From Owenia fusiformis (lineage: Eukaryota > Annelida > Polychaeta > Sabellida > Oweniidae), in assembly GCA_903813345.2 (NCBI GenBank), contig CAIIXF020000010.1, forward strand, positions 36,011,425-36,075,424: a DNA stretch of 64,000 bases, read 5' to 3'. This document shows positions 34,901-44,251 of this stretch, one piece after another (within the stretch, counting starts at the first letter, position 1; each line of letters begins with the position of its first letter). The translations under genes and the position numbers were made by a program. The notes beneath the pieces were generated by a model, which was given only the letters and a program-made list of their open reading frames with translations, was not told where the DNA came from and ran no database searches.

Positions 34901-37900
34901 TTTTATCTTTGTCTCAAGATAACTCCATCTAAAACTTCCCATCCCATTTCATATTTTCCCATTTTCACCCATATTCACTCCATATACTATGGAGAAACAT
35001 ATACATACCTTATTAGGTCGATCAGAATCGGCTCCCGCCAGCATAAGACACCTAACGACCTCTATGTGTCCCGACCTTGAGGCAAGATGTAACGCTGTAC
35101 CACTTCCTTTGTTACATAAGTCAACTTTACACCCAAAGGCACACATAGTTTGAACGATAGGTAGTAGGCCTTCTTTCGCAGCTGGGTGTAGAGGAGTCTC
35201 GCCTCCCTGTAATAAATTGACCATAAAAGGACCTCTAGTGTTCAAACTCCATATCTCATTTCAGACGAGACCAGTCATTTGTAGCTACATGAAATGGCAT
35301 TCATTGAAATATGACCATATACAGACATTGAGAGAGAGTGGAAATTCTACATTTTTGGGCTGAATACTCCTTAAGGTAAAGTAGAAATGTATTTCAATAT
35401 TCGATTATCACACCCCATGCACAAATACCGCAGAAAATTATAAAAGGAGATAATCAACATAAATTAAATCTAAAAGTGCTTACGATATCTTGCATGTCAA
35501 GGGAAGCACCACCGTGAATCAGCGTCAGTGCAATATTAATGTGGTGACGTCTGCATGCCATGTGAAGCGCCGTGCAGCCTCGTTTGTCTGTCAAGTCAAG
35601 CCTCGCCCCTGAGTCAACAAGCACTTTGACACATTCTAGGTTCCCACGGGATGCAGCGCAATGTAATGGAGTCTCTTCCTCCTAAAACAAAACAATTGAT
35701 TTGATTTTTTTTGAATTCATCAATCTGTGGGTGTTAACATTTGATAGGGCTTTATAGAATGTAAATATTTGATAGGGCATTGTAGGATGTTAACATTTGA
35801 TAGGGCATTGTAGAATGTCAACATTTGATAGGGCATTGTAGAATGTTAACATTTGATAGGGCATTGTAGAATGTTCACATTTGATAGGGCATTGTAGAAT
35901 GTCAACATTTGATAGGGCATTGTAGAATGTCAACATTTGACAGGGCATTGTAGAATGTCAACATTTGACAGGGCATTGTAGAATGTTCACATTTGATAGG
36001 GCATTGTAGAATGTTCACATTTGATAGGGCGATGTAGAATGTCAACATTTGACAGGGCATTGTAGAATGTTAACATATGATAGGATGTTAACAATAGGTA
36101 ATGTAGAATGATAACAATTCGTAGGGTATTGTATGATGTTAATATTTGATAAGGCATCATGTTAACATTTGATAGGGCATTATATTTACATTTGATAGGG
36201 CATTATGTTAACATTTAATAGGGCTGTCATAATAAGATGTTCATATTTAACAGGGCAATGTCAGACATTTCACGTCGAATAACATGGTGCAACAGAAAAG
36301 AACAATATTGAGTAAACTACACAGTCAAACAATATATTTGATCAATGAAACCAACGAACAATCAAATTAAGTACAATTAAAACTGTGGAGTGATTCAATA
36401 ACGCTACAATTTCTATTGTATTCAAATTATCAATTACAATTCATACATTCACAAAATCACATAATACATTTATTAATTAAGAATATATTCACGTGAATCT
36501 ATAATGTTTGTGCTACGAGCTATATTCAAAATGCTTGGTGCATATCTATAATGTCTCATTCATGCAAACTATCATCTTATCATGCTTATTTCACTCAATT
36601 TCTCTCTAAAATTAACAAATTAACTACATGCCTGTTTACTTTAATTTTTGTTGAATCTATTTTCCACAATTTTTGGGGATTTAAAACAAACAGTAGTAAA
36701 GTATGCTTGTATAGAACAACATTAATGCACAATGATAGAAAAAGATAATATGAAATGATAATAGGAAAAGATAATTGGAAAAGAAACATACACATATCCC
36801 AGTCTTCCCATATACACCATAGCCTCCTAATATGTCCTGCTGTCTCACCATATCTCCCATTGTTTTTCAATATGCCCCATTGTCTTTCCATACACCACAT
36901 TGTCTCCTAATGTGTCCTATTGTCTTCCCATGTATCCCATTGTCTGCCCATATATCCCATTGTCTCCTCTCCATTTGTCCCATTTTCTTCTCAAATGTCC
37001 CATTTTCTTCTCAAATGTCCCATTGTCTTCCCATATACCACATTGTCTCTTCCCCATATGTCCCATTGTCTCCTCATACTGTATGTCCCATTTTCTCCCA
37101 AAGGAGCAATCAACAATTGATAATACCTGTGTCTTTCTGTCCATATCTGCTCCTGCTGCACATAGGACCATGCACAATTGTGGAACACCATGCCATGCAG
37201 CATTGTGGAGGGATGTTTCACCCAGCTAAAGGACACAACAGAAATGCATCATGCAGGCAGGGGGCACTGCATGACAACAGCAATACATGTCCAATTACAA
37301 AGTTAATACTGTAAGGGAGGGGGGGGAAGGGGGGGGAGGGAAGGGGGTGGGGTAGGGAAGGGGATGATAAAGAGTGGCTAGATGTATCATCAATGTGAAG
37401 TTTGGTTAAGGATGGAGGAGGGGGTTCTATCAACATTTTATTCTGATTTGAAGATCAATCAAAACATCATTCAACACAAGGTTGAAACCATTTCTCGGAA
37501 AAAAGAGGAGACGCTGAATAAACATATTTGATTTAGGGGAGATTTAAATCAAAATATATAACATGGGAAGGAGGGAGAAAATATATTTTTAAGAATTAAA
37601 ATTTTTCTTTTGGACAAACATTGCTGTAAAAATCCCTAAATCTACAAAACTACAGTATAACATTCAATCTATTCTATACAATCAGTGTCTCAACATACAA
37701 TAAAACAGGAAATTGTAAGAACATTCAATACAACAGGAGTTTTTTATAAACAATGTGTCTTGTTTGATGTTTTGTCGTTCGGAGAGTTTACATGATTCCA
37801 TATAAAGGAACAACATAAAAATAATTCTAAGCCACGGGAAAAGCCTCTGGGTTGTAATGTTCCATTGATTAATGCGTGTTTTGTCAAAGTTAAAGCTATT

Positions 37901-40900
37901 ATATGAACATTGAAAAAACAGGTATAGATTCTACGAGAATTGGTAACAATACATTAGGATAATGGATTATACGGTTGCTATGTTACAACGACTTGAATTA
38001 AAAAAGACAAAAATATTCTCGTTGCGGGATAATTCAATTATTCCCATCAAGCAACATGGCAATTTTTCAACTGGATGAATTTTTTTTTTTTTTTTTTTTT
38101 TGTATTTATTTATATATTTCTACAAAGAATACATTGAACAAGTGCACATGTGCTAGTGGCTGGGCTGGATGAATATATCCCGCTGAGTAAGCACCATATA
38201 CAAAGGAGTCAATTGTGTCTGGGTTTGTTCATAGTTTAAAAACAATTATAGCAATATACAGAGTAATATCTATTGAATACTGCATGAGTAAACATACAGA
38301 AAGATAAGACATCACGCTGGGAAAAGCCGATGCAATCAAGTAAAATGTCCCAATAGAATAAAATCATCTGTGACTTTCCAAATACATTATCATTACATGT
38401 CTCAAAATAACTTAATAACAGAAAATGTAAATGGCAGTTGAGTGACAACTGAAATTATCAAAAGCATGAAATCTGGAAAATGACAATTTTTGAGAGCTAA
38501 ATCAAAAAGATAACCAATCAAGAGTTTGTGGATTTTTTTTAATGTTGATTAATTATACCGAATGGTGACACTGACCAAACACTACATAACGCAACTCCTA
38601 GGACTGCATCTACTTTATCCAGCGTGATATTGAGACGTCTACATTGTAAATCTATAGTAAAGGGCAGTTTATCTTTCACATTCCTATAAAGTCTACAGAT
38701 AATACAACCTATAAATTACATGAGTGAATACATCCCTCGGTCATGATTTCTGCTTCTATCTTTTTAATTTGAATGAAGTCCTAAAATATCTGTCTGCTCA
38801 GGCTTCACTCATTTCTCTCTAAAAGTTGAATGTAATGTCTCATTTTCTTGCATTTCTATACAATTTAGAGTGTTGACTTCATGCCCTTTTGCTCCTTGTT
38901 AATTCCATTCTTTTTGAGAAAAATATCTATTTTTAAACATGACCGCAAGGACATTTTTGCTCATTGGAATATTATAGGTTAGGCCCCTTCACTTACACTA
39001 TGGCGGTAATATTTCTTCTGTGATGGTAAAAATGCGACAAAACGTGTGACAAATTAGGATTTGACGATATACAAAGAAAATATTAGAAATAATACACGAG
39101 TAAAGATAAAATATTTGACGTTGTTGCAATTAATAAACATTAAACTGATATCATCCTTGCTATGTCAACCTCTGAACACATAATTATTCCATGCACATTT
39201 TCCCTTGACAAAAATTGTCCGTCTGCTCATGCTTATTTCACTCAATTTCTCTCTAAAATTTGAATAAACTGTCTGATTTTCTTGAATTTCTATACAATTT
39301 AGAGTGTTGACTACATGCCTGTTTACTTTTCCCTTTGCTAATTAAACTCGTTTTCATTTTAATTTCAATGTTAAAACATAACCTCTAGAAATGTGCTTGG
39401 TTATAATTACCTTGTCTTGGATATTGATGTCGGCCCCTGCTGCTGCCAGATATTCCACGACATGAGTATGACCGTATCTAGCCGCGACATGTATTGGGGC
39501 TTCCCCGGATTTATTCTGCGTATCAAGCGAGACATCCTGTGATTTTAAATATTCAATGACCTTGACCTGACCTTGCCTAGCGGCCCAAAATACTGCACTG
39601 TCTCCATGCTGAAAATAAAATATTTCATTAGAACGTTTACTTTGTTTGTATGTGTTGTTTCATTTTGCAGGCAATGGATATGGCTTACTTGTTATTTCAT
39701 GTCATTTTATCTTAAATCATTTTAAAGGTTGCCTTCCATTTATTTTGATGGTAAATTACATTCCTGACTAACTATAATGAATAGAAAATACTAGTAATGC
39801 ATAGTCATTAAACTTAATGAACAAAGTGTCATAAGTGCTCCTATGTATATTTTAGGTCCAGCAGATTATTTTTGCTTTTCCTATATTGCAATTTTATGTA
39901 TCTGCATCATGATATCACGTCTTCTAGTGGTTTACAGGGGAAAGCAAGGGTTGCCATGTTACAAAGCATCAATATGTTATAAGGACAAAATAGCAGCCTG
40001 ATAACTGTAAGAATAAGACACTATATCATTGCAAAAATCATTATACTGCATATGAAAAAAAATGTTACCTTATGATTTTTGAATAACTGAAACTGTAACT
40101 TTTTTGTGTGACATTCTAAATCTATATAATGACATAACAATCTCAATTTGTGATCCTCAGATTGTGACCATGGGGAAAAAAGTGTATATACACTATGCTT
40201 ATATTTTTATAAATAAATGATATATGACATGTTCCTACAGGTATGCCGTGTAAAAACATTTCATCCTTATATTGTAACTTAAATGTATGATTTAGTTTCC
40301 TTTATAAAGTTCACAAAAATTTTAATCAGAAAATATTGAACGTCCCTCATATAAAGGCCATGGATTTGGAGAACACTTAAGGATAATTGGGGATTAGAAT
40401 CAATCTTAATTCCCTAATACTGTTTCACTTATGCACATACAGTGTGAATATTGAATTAGAACCCCAGAAACGTGTGGAAGCATTTTCTTACTTTGTCTTT
40501 GGCGCTGAGATTGATTCCCTTGGTAAGAAGTAACTCGATGATCTCAATATGACCTCCACTGGCGGCTATATGAAGCACTGATTCCCCATGCTACAATATA
40601 AAACACATACAGTGTAAGAGTGTATATTTTATAAAAGGAGAGATGACGATGACGTGTCATGGTTTTTCAATCATGATCTCAATATGACCTCCACTGGCGG
40701 CTATATGAAGTACTGATTCCCCATGCTACAATATAAAACACATACAGTGTAGAGTTTATATTTCAAAAAGAGAGCTGACGTGTCATAACTCTCCAATCAT
40801 GAAGGTCTTGATTTGTCAATATCATTGCTCTTCTATACAATAAAATTAAGTAATAAATAAACTGTACATATAGCTAAAGTAACACATGTTAAATACATTG

Positions 40901-43900
40901 TACTCTGATTCTCCCTTTAAGTTTTTTTTTTATCAAGAACTGCCTCAAACACATTTTCAATTAAACCTGCACATTGCTCCAAAACGCAATCTTGGGTTGT
41001 TTCAGGGGTGAACTTTATCATTTTGAGCTTAATGAAAGATTATAGAATGATGAACAAATGGGGCAAATCTTGTGTAGAAATACTTCCACCATTCATATTA
41101 AGACAGTGGTTCTTTGATATTACGCAGAAAAAACAATTTTTATTTACATAAACTTTATATTAGAGGTTAAAAATGTAAAAACAATATATGTCAACATATT
41201 GGAGCGATGTGCAGGTTTAAATAATGGTTCATATTTGTTCAAGATTATTCAATAGTTTCCAGAAATTTGGGGTATGAGGTGTTTTTGAGATGTTACCCTT
41301 TGTGCTTCTTCATCACACAGGATAGAATATGAGTTTTATCCCAAGGAAAATATCACATGTTTCAATAATTATTGATCAGATGTAAATTGCATGTTATGAT
41401 TATTTTAGCAAAAGTCTTCCCTCAAAATCAATTAACAAGCATATTCTGTACTGGACGTCAGAAAATATTGAACGGTTTTATTCGGAAATATTTACCCAGA
41501 GGTTGAAAGAGGTACTCTTATTGCAAAAAGATGTTACAAAATCCAGTAATGTAATCACAAATGGATCAATGTCTAGTAGAAGTCATCTTTCATTTGCCTT
41601 TAATGATTCTCTGTCATATTAGAGCTCTATCAGAATAGGATTACGCCGAATAAAAACTTCATAGAGGTCATGATTTCAACTTGAAATTGTGTGAAAAAGA
41701 GTAGAATTAGCAAGGAATAAAACAAACAGACGTGTCGTTGAAACTCTAAATTGTATAGAAATGCCAGAAAGTTTGACACTTCATTCAAATTTTAGGGAGA
41801 AATTACGTAAAGTAAACTCGAGCAGACGGATATTTTAGGTCGTGGAAACCATGCAATGGGGCAATCGGCTTTTTCTCTACTGCCAAGTTGTTTTAAAAAA
41901 TTATCACATAATTGATGAAAATCCTTTTATTTATCAAACTAATGACTTTAGTGACATATAATTATCGTTATTTCAAAAATATTCAAGAAGAGTAGATATG
42001 TACTCATTTGGTTTGGGTTTAATTCAGTGGAACAGTTGAACGACCAATTGCTGATGTTTTAGTGCATGTCCATTACATGTCAATGTAAACACTTCAAATA
42101 ACCTCATTGTGACATTGACACAATGTGACCATCTCTCAATATAGCCACTATACAATGTGAGTATCCCATTAATGTGACTTCTTGTACTTCACACTGTGAC
42201 CACCTCACAATGTGACATCTTTCAATGTGAACACCTCACAATGTGCATATCTCTCAATATAGCCACTATACAATGTGAGTATCCCATTAATGTGACTACT
42301 TCACAATGTGACCACCTCACAATTGCAATAACTCAGATGCGAGTAGGTAGTTACCCGTTTCGCCACCAGGTGGCTGATTCGGGGAAATAACATGGCAGGG
42401 TATTACAAAATTCCCTTAAACTTGAATATGCATCAGTTTCAGTGGTTCACTTTGTATGTGATAGTTATATAAATTAAAATATGTCCAGTAAAAGAAAATA
42501 TTATCTGGCCAACACAAGAAAAGATATTTCACTTTTTGTAGTTTTACAACATGGGGTCTATGGGGAATCTCCCCGACCTAGAAGTCACATTTTTAAAGAA
42601 AATTAAATTTTCAAAGTTGATAAACTCTTTTCAAAACCACATTTTAAGATGTAATTTTATATGTAGATTCCAAATATGACATCAGTGAATTGTGAATTTT
42701 TAATGACGTAAATTAAGATTATTTCTACTCGCATCTAGGATATTGCATCCATTGATTTCAGCTCAAAGAAAATGGGAAACTCTGACTTAATTGGATATTG
42801 TTAAAAGACAAAGTTGATGTGGGCATACCTTCCTTTACATCATTCCAAATACAAAACTTGATGCCTTGCTTGTTACGTAGATCCAACCACAATTCCACAA
42901 AGGTTGTGTTTTGAAGCATGAAATTTGACAAAATGAGTGGAATAAGCAAGGAATTAAGTATACTGGCATTAAGTCAAAACTTTAAATTGTATTGAAATGC
43001 AAGAAAATCAGACACTTTAGTCAAATTTTAGTGAGAAATAGAGTGGAATAAGCATCAGCATACGGACATTTTCAACATTGGTTAATCATGCCTTTCTAAG
43101 TGAAGTAGAAGTAATTTACAAAATGAATGCTATGTGTATACAAAATGCAGAGATTATGAGGTAAATTCTTCAAAAGTATTCTTCTGTATTCTCTCTAATA
43201 AATGCATAAATCCATTTCACATATTCATGTTCAAAGAAAACATAAAAAACTAAAAACATGTACTTGAAGTCAGTTGGAAAATATAACGTGACTAAATGTA
43301 GAATTAATTGAACACATTTTTACAAACATTAATGAACCAAAACAACAATCATTTCTAGTTGTAATGAAGTATTTGGTACAGTATGTGAAAAGAGCTTTTG
43401 CGAGTGGTAAATCCTGGTCTAAATGAGGTACTGCAGACATAGAGTGGCAAATTACTGTATAACATGTTATTTTCGCTATAGCAACGTAAGTTAATTGCTA
43501 ATGGGTCAATTTATGAATAGATCATGTGTCTCAAATAGATTTTTTATTTATTTCATCATCAAAAGATTCAATGGAGATAATAAATGTTAAAATGTGAATT
43601 CAATATGTCAGTGAATTCTACATTGTGCATGCATGTAGAGCAGTATCAACTATCAATTTATTCAATGCTAATCCGTTCTTTCTACTCTATTTTGTATTTT
43701 ATGGCAAAACATTTGATTGAACCTCATTTTTGCATTCTTCTGCGTAGACACGGCAGTTTGACATTTTGTAAAGAAATTCAGTTACTCAACAGTAAATTGC
43801 ACATTCGAACATGACTGTATTCACGCCTTCTATAAACTGTGAACAAAGTCAATGTTTCACCCAAGCCCTGCGGGGTGTATTCGAAAATAGTAGCCCTGCT

Positions 43901-44251
43901 GTTCGTTCTATATTTCTTAAATCAACTATTGTTGAAGATGTCTGTCTGCTCATGCTTATTCCACTCTATTTCTCTCTAAAATTTGAATAAACTGTCTTAT
44001 TTTCTTGCATTTCCATACAATTTAGAGTGTTAACTACATGCCTGTTTACTTTATTCCTTGCTAATTTCCTCAATTTTCACTTTATTTGGCATTTCAAATC
44101 AATACCACCATAACCTGTTTTTAGCAATTACCTTGTTGGTTTGATTAATATCAAAGTTGGTGACATTTTTGAGGAGCTCTTGGATTCCTTCGATGTTTGC
44201 CTCCTCTGTGGCGTTGAATAGTGCCGTCAGGACAAAGTTTTCTTCTTCTTC
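21718..44251 (-). CDS. DAPK1: DAPK1, death-associated protein kinase 1: ankyrin, Roc-COR and death-domain part
   Basis: Thirteen exons join in frame to 1,070 codons plus stop. Order from the N side: ankyrin repeats (~residues 1-330); a Roc GTPase with P-loop GHSNVGKTT, G3-like DFTVWEFSG and G4-like ATHADK; a COR region (WHDFAEQIRSKVNPLASDDH, YGGVRV, KHYLSPLQLKEH); and a death domain (MGVDLHVSHLSLNTRREFSK, PDPMGRDWCLLAVKLDL). This order is unique to DAPK1 among the DAPK family and matches human DAPK1 exon by exon. The family couples Ca2+/calmodulin-controlled Ser/Thr kinase activity to cell death and autophagy; the Roc domain binds GTP. The N-terminal kinase and calmodulin segment (~330 residues in human) was not found in the window. 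Intron sizes (up to ~7 kb) reflect repeat insertion. Possible upstream exons and one possible cassette exon are listed separately. Confidence 0.94.
23388..23576 (-). CDS. DAPK1: DAPK1 exon: start of COR region
   Basis: 63 codons, phase 0 to 0, donor GAG|GTATGG. Encodes the WHDFAEQIRSKVNPLASDDH stretch, matching human LQQFVYDVQDQLNPLASEED. An A-rich tract lies immediately before its acceptor. Confidence 0.92.
23809..24966 (-). mobile_element. 5'-truncated non-LTR retrotransposon with intact reverse transcriptase C-terminal part
   Basis: An uninterrupted frame of ~385 residues shows the reverse transcriptase blocks FLDLSKAFDTVNH, GVPQGSVLGPILFILYINDL, the catalytic FADDTNIL (about 24661-24638) and the thumb/C-terminal LSLNIDKTNYMLF, FLGVTID and LNYCNIIWG. 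This order is typical of jockey/CR1/L2-like LINEs. The endonuclease and ORF1 are missing, so similarity starts near 24966. It lies in a DAPK1 intron in the same orientation as the gene. No frameshift was seen, so insertion is recent. The 3' UTR may run to an A-rich tract at 23590-23612. Confidence 0.9.
25040..25138 (+). repeat. End fragment of pogo/Tigger-like repeat
   Basis: Contains GTGGAACACCTCTCAAGTGG and ends GTGTTCCACTTAGACAGG, TTTTACAGTA. This is the inverse of the CAGTAGAACCTG terminus seen at 57194 and 60365. It abuts the 5' truncation point of the LINE. Confidence 0.65.
25515..25774 (-). CDS. DAPK1: DAPK1 exon: Roc domain second half
   Basis: 260 nt, split glycine codon at its start, phase 0 at its end (IVK|). 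Encodes AHVILVATHADKVGCSRN with the THAD guanine-specificity motif, then a QVFVVDS segment. Confidence 0.93.
25917..25965 (+). repeat. Solo left-end module related to element A
   Basis: CAACAGCAACGCCAAGGAGT and AAATCCAATCAAATAG resemble the left end of the element at 4675-4721 (AACGGCAACGCCAAAGCG, AATCCCATCGAACAG). No tandem array or right hairpin follows. Confidence 0.45.
26147..26341 (-). CDS. DAPK1: DAPK1 exon: Roc domain G3 region
   Basis: 195 nt with phase-1 boundaries on both sides, acceptor TTTCTTCTAG. Encodes GAGDFTVWEFSGYEPYYMMY and IHFVLFNLDEPIEVQ, aligned with human GVGDFSVWEFSG and IHVVVFSLEEPYEIQ. Confidence 0.94.
26637..26747 (-). CDS. DAPK1: DAPK1 exon: Roc linker
   Basis: 111 nt with phase-1 boundaries, donor ACAG|GTAGGG. 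Encodes GAENGIHRHNSLPSQ and YTKGIDVQHISLT; the latter matches human STKAIDIQNAYLN. It joins the P-loop exon directly in frame. Confidence 0.88.
27185..29728 (+). mobile_element. HINE/pearl-like non-autonomous Helentron, element B (2.5 kb)
   Basis: The left end carries AATGTCACCACC (27189-27200). About sixteen tandem units follow to ~29520, then a GGACGCCAACCGCC direct repeat. The right end has a hairpin ATGTCACCACTTTTGGTGGTGGTGAC(AT), whose outer arm is the inverse of the left end, followed by AAAAA. The right module is duplicated (29627-29678 and 29679-29728). No coding frame of significance. The element sits in a DAPK1 intron. Confidence 0.65.
27225..29520 (+). repeat. Satellite-like array in element B, ~136-bp unit, about sixteen units
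   Basis: Units contain AGTCAGATTTGAATTTCTGA, ACATGTAGATGATTTTGAAA, AGTCAATTTGAAGCAAGTTG and a TTTTTGACCTTTTTTGACCT block. The AGCAAGTTG block recurs at intervals of ~125-150 bp. Variation is mainly in A-tract length and small deletions, and neighbouring units share variants, a sign of local expansion. Confidence 0.92.
29729..31237. other. DAPK1 intron sequence, mostly unassigned
   Basis: Holds a 12-bp tandem (TGGTTGTGTTCA, about seven copies, 30393-30468). The rest is AT-rich without recognised exon or transposon ends. Confidence 0.5.
31238..31400 (+). repeat. Dispersed ~180-bp MITE-like repeat
   Basis: Starts AAAATGTCCGTCTGCTCATG and carries all family blocks through TTTATTCATTGATAATTC. 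Opposite in orientation to DAPK1. Confidence 0.85.
31498..31584 (-). CDS. DAPK1: Candidate in-frame cassette exon in DAPK1 Roc linker (29 codons)
   Basis: On the minus strand an acceptor ATCTTTGTAG precedes 87 nt that end at a strong donor TCG|GTGAGT. Both boundaries have phase 1, the same as the flanking exons at 33891 and 26747, so inclusion keeps the frame. The peptide runs VIRFGKQEIRL ... LLHYRPLSVAV; the RPLSVAV part is vaguely like human KPTVSVS at the same place. The exon is not required for an open frame, so it is either a real alternative exon or chance. Confidence 0.4.
31600..33071. other. DAPK1 intron, nothing recognised
   Basis: AT-rich sequence without clear repeats or exons. 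Confidence 0.4.
33072..33365 (+). repeat. Two fused copies of the dispersed MITE-like repeat
   Basis: The GTCTGAATTTCCTGCATTTC to TTTATTCCTTGCTTAC segment is followed at once by a second CTCTCTAAAATTTGAATAAA to TTCCTTGCTAATTCCACTC segment. It is an overlapping tandem, probably made by unequal exchange between copies. Confidence 0.8.
33891..34107 (-). CDS. DAPK1: DAPK1 exon: Roc P-loop
   Basis: 217 nt, acceptor TTTTCGTAG, donor AAAAAG|GTAAGT, starts in phase 0 and leaves one base. Encodes IKLKIFGHSNVGKTTLIESL, the GTP-binding P-loop (GxxxxGKT), then FFRKSSW, like human SFFRRRR. Confidence 0.95.
34470..34547 (-). CDS. DAPK1: DAPK1 exon: last ankyrin half-repeat
   Basis: 26 codons, phase 0 to 0, donor CCA|GTGAGT. 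Encodes DGITGEIMALAQGHTDIATL plus LARMKP, aligning with human DGKTAEDLARSEQHEHVAGL. Confidence 0.9.
35009..35206 (-). CDS. DAPK1: DAPK1 exon: two ankyrin repeats
   Basis: 66 codons, phase 0 to 0. Two 33-residue repeats start GGETPLHPAAKEG and GSGTALHLASRSG; the donor is AAG|GTATGT. Confidence 0.95.
35484..35681 (-). CDS. DAPK1: DAPK1 exon: two ankyrin repeats
   Basis: 66 codons, phase 0 to 0, acceptor TTGTTTTAG. The repeats start EEETPLHCAASRG and RGCTALHMACRRH. Confidence 0.95.
35735..36250 (+). repeat. Minisatellite, 28-bp unit, about twelve good copies
   Basis: Unit ACATTTGATAGGGCATTGTA plus GAATGTCA. The regular part runs to ~36070 and decays to ~36250. It begins about 60 bp upstream (minus strand) of an ankyrin exon. 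Confidence 0.92.
36565..36650 (+). repeat. Dispersed MITE-like repeat, internally deleted
   Basis: CATGCTTATTTCACTCAATT, TCTCTCTAAAATT, then a jump to ACTACATGCCTGTTTACTTT. The central AGTGTCTGATTTTCTTGC block is missing. Confidence 0.75.
36835..37095 (+). repeat. Degenerate ~20-bp minisatellite beside an ankyrin exon
   Basis: Units such as CCCATTGTCTTCCCATATAC and TCCCATTTTCTTCTCAAATG recur about twelve times. They end ~30 bp from the donor of the exon at 37127. Open frames here on both strands are products of the repeat. Confidence 0.85.
37127..37225 (-). CDS. DAPK1: DAPK1 exon: one ankyrin repeat
   Basis: 33 codons, phase 0 to 0, acceptor GTCCTTTAG, donor CAG|GTATTA. Reads GETSLHNAAWHGVPQL, matching human EETPLHCAAWHGYYSV. 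Confidence 0.93.
37310..38777. other. DAPK1 intron with G-rich and poly-T tracts
   Basis: A purine-rich G tract spans 37314-37365 and a T homopolymer ~38078-38101. Nothing else recognised. Confidence 0.5.
38778..38962 (+). repeat. Dispersed ~180-bp MITE-like repeat, both ends visible
   Basis: Begins CTAAAATATCTGTCTGCTCA and ends AAACATGACCGCAAGGACATTTTT, showing the short inverted CTAAAATGTC/GACATTTT ends. Confidence 0.85.
39213..39395 (+). repeat. Dispersed ~180-bp MITE-like repeat
   Basis: Full block order from TTGTCCGTCTGCTCATGC to AAAACATAACCTCTAGAAATG. It ends ~15 bp from an ankyrin exon donor. Confidence 0.85.
39411..39608 (-). CDS. DAPK1: DAPK1 exon: two ankyrin repeats
   Basis: 66 codons, phase 0 to 0, acceptor TTTATTTTCAG, donor AAG|GTAATT. 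The repeats read HGDSAVFWAARQG and SGEAPIHVAARYGHTHV; human has GGSNAVYWAARHG and SGEMALHVAARYGHADV. Confidence 0.96.
39609..40491. other. DAPK1 intron, nothing recognised
   Basis: AT-rich, no repeat copies or exons identified. Confidence 0.4.
40492..40590 (-). CDS. DAPK1: DAPK1 exon: one ankyrin repeat
   Basis: 33 codons, phase 0 to 0, acceptor ATATTGTAG, donor AAA|GTAAGA. Reads HGESVLHIAASGGHIEIIEL, corresponding to human HGTPPLLIAAGCGNIQILQL. Its 5' half is duplicated in the adjacent intron. Confidence 0.94.
40541..40810 (-). repeat. Tandem duplication (135 bp) of the ankyrin exon 5' half plus flanking intron
   Basis: 40541-40675 and 40676-~40805 are near-identical for the first ~90 bp. 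The copy carries the acceptor TATATTGTAG and about 17 codons of the exon (CATGGGGAATCAGTACTTCA onward) with one silent change, then runs out of the exon without the donor. It is a pseudo-exon fragment. Confidence 0.9.
40811..41666. other. DAPK1 intron, nothing recognised
   Basis: No repeat or exon signal recognised apart from short A/T tracts. Confidence 0.4.
41667..41839 (-). repeat. Dispersed ~180-bp MITE-like repeat
   Basis: GTAGAATTAGCAAGGAATAA through GAGCAGACGGATATTTTAGG; same orientation as DAPK1. Confidence 0.85.
42110..42322 (+). repeat. Degenerate repeat of CAATGTGACCACCTCA-like units
   Basis: A ~50-bp block with CAATATAGCCACTATACAAT and GTGAGTATCCCATTAATGTG occurs twice (42136-42180 and 42254-42298), embedded in shorter CACAATGTGA repeats. 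The MITE at 42323 is inserted at its edge. Confidence 0.75.
42323..42747 (+). mobile_element. MITE with CAGATGCGAGTAG-type termini, copy 2
   Basis: Termini GCAATAACTCAGATGCGAGT and ACTCGCATCTAGGATATTGC form ~22-bp inverted repeats. The body matches the copy at 9138-9582 except for small deletions, for example loss of ~19 bp near 42450. Confidence 0.85.
42907..43072 (-). repeat. Dispersed ~180-bp MITE-like repeat
   Basis: GTGGAATAAGCAAGGAATTA through AAGCATCAGCATACGGACATTT. Confidence 0.85.
43073..43937. other. DAPK1 intron, nothing recognised
   Basis: AT-rich. The open frame at 43584-43814 has no recognisable domain or splice context. Confidence 0.35.
43938..44118 (+). repeat. Dispersed ~180-bp MITE-like repeat next to an exon donor
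   Basis: GTCTGTCTGCTCATGCTTAT through TTTATTCCTTGCTAATTTCC; its end is about 15 bp from the donor at 44131. Confidence 0.85.
44132..44251 (-). CDS. DAPK1: DAPK1 exon: first ankyrin repeat
   Basis: 40 codons, phase 0 to 0, acceptor TGTTTTTCCAG, donor AAG|GTAATT. Reads EEEENFVLTALFNATEEANI then VTNFDINQTNK, aligned with human DSFVMKAIIHAINDDNV and LSNYDVNQPNK. It is the most upstream exon with certain homology to DAPK1. Confidence 0.94.

Noticed and set aside
36595-37314. Several overlapping open frames on both strands
   Set aside because: They arise from the degenerate CCCATTGTCTTC minisatellite; the only supported coding part is the ankyrin exon at 37127-37225.
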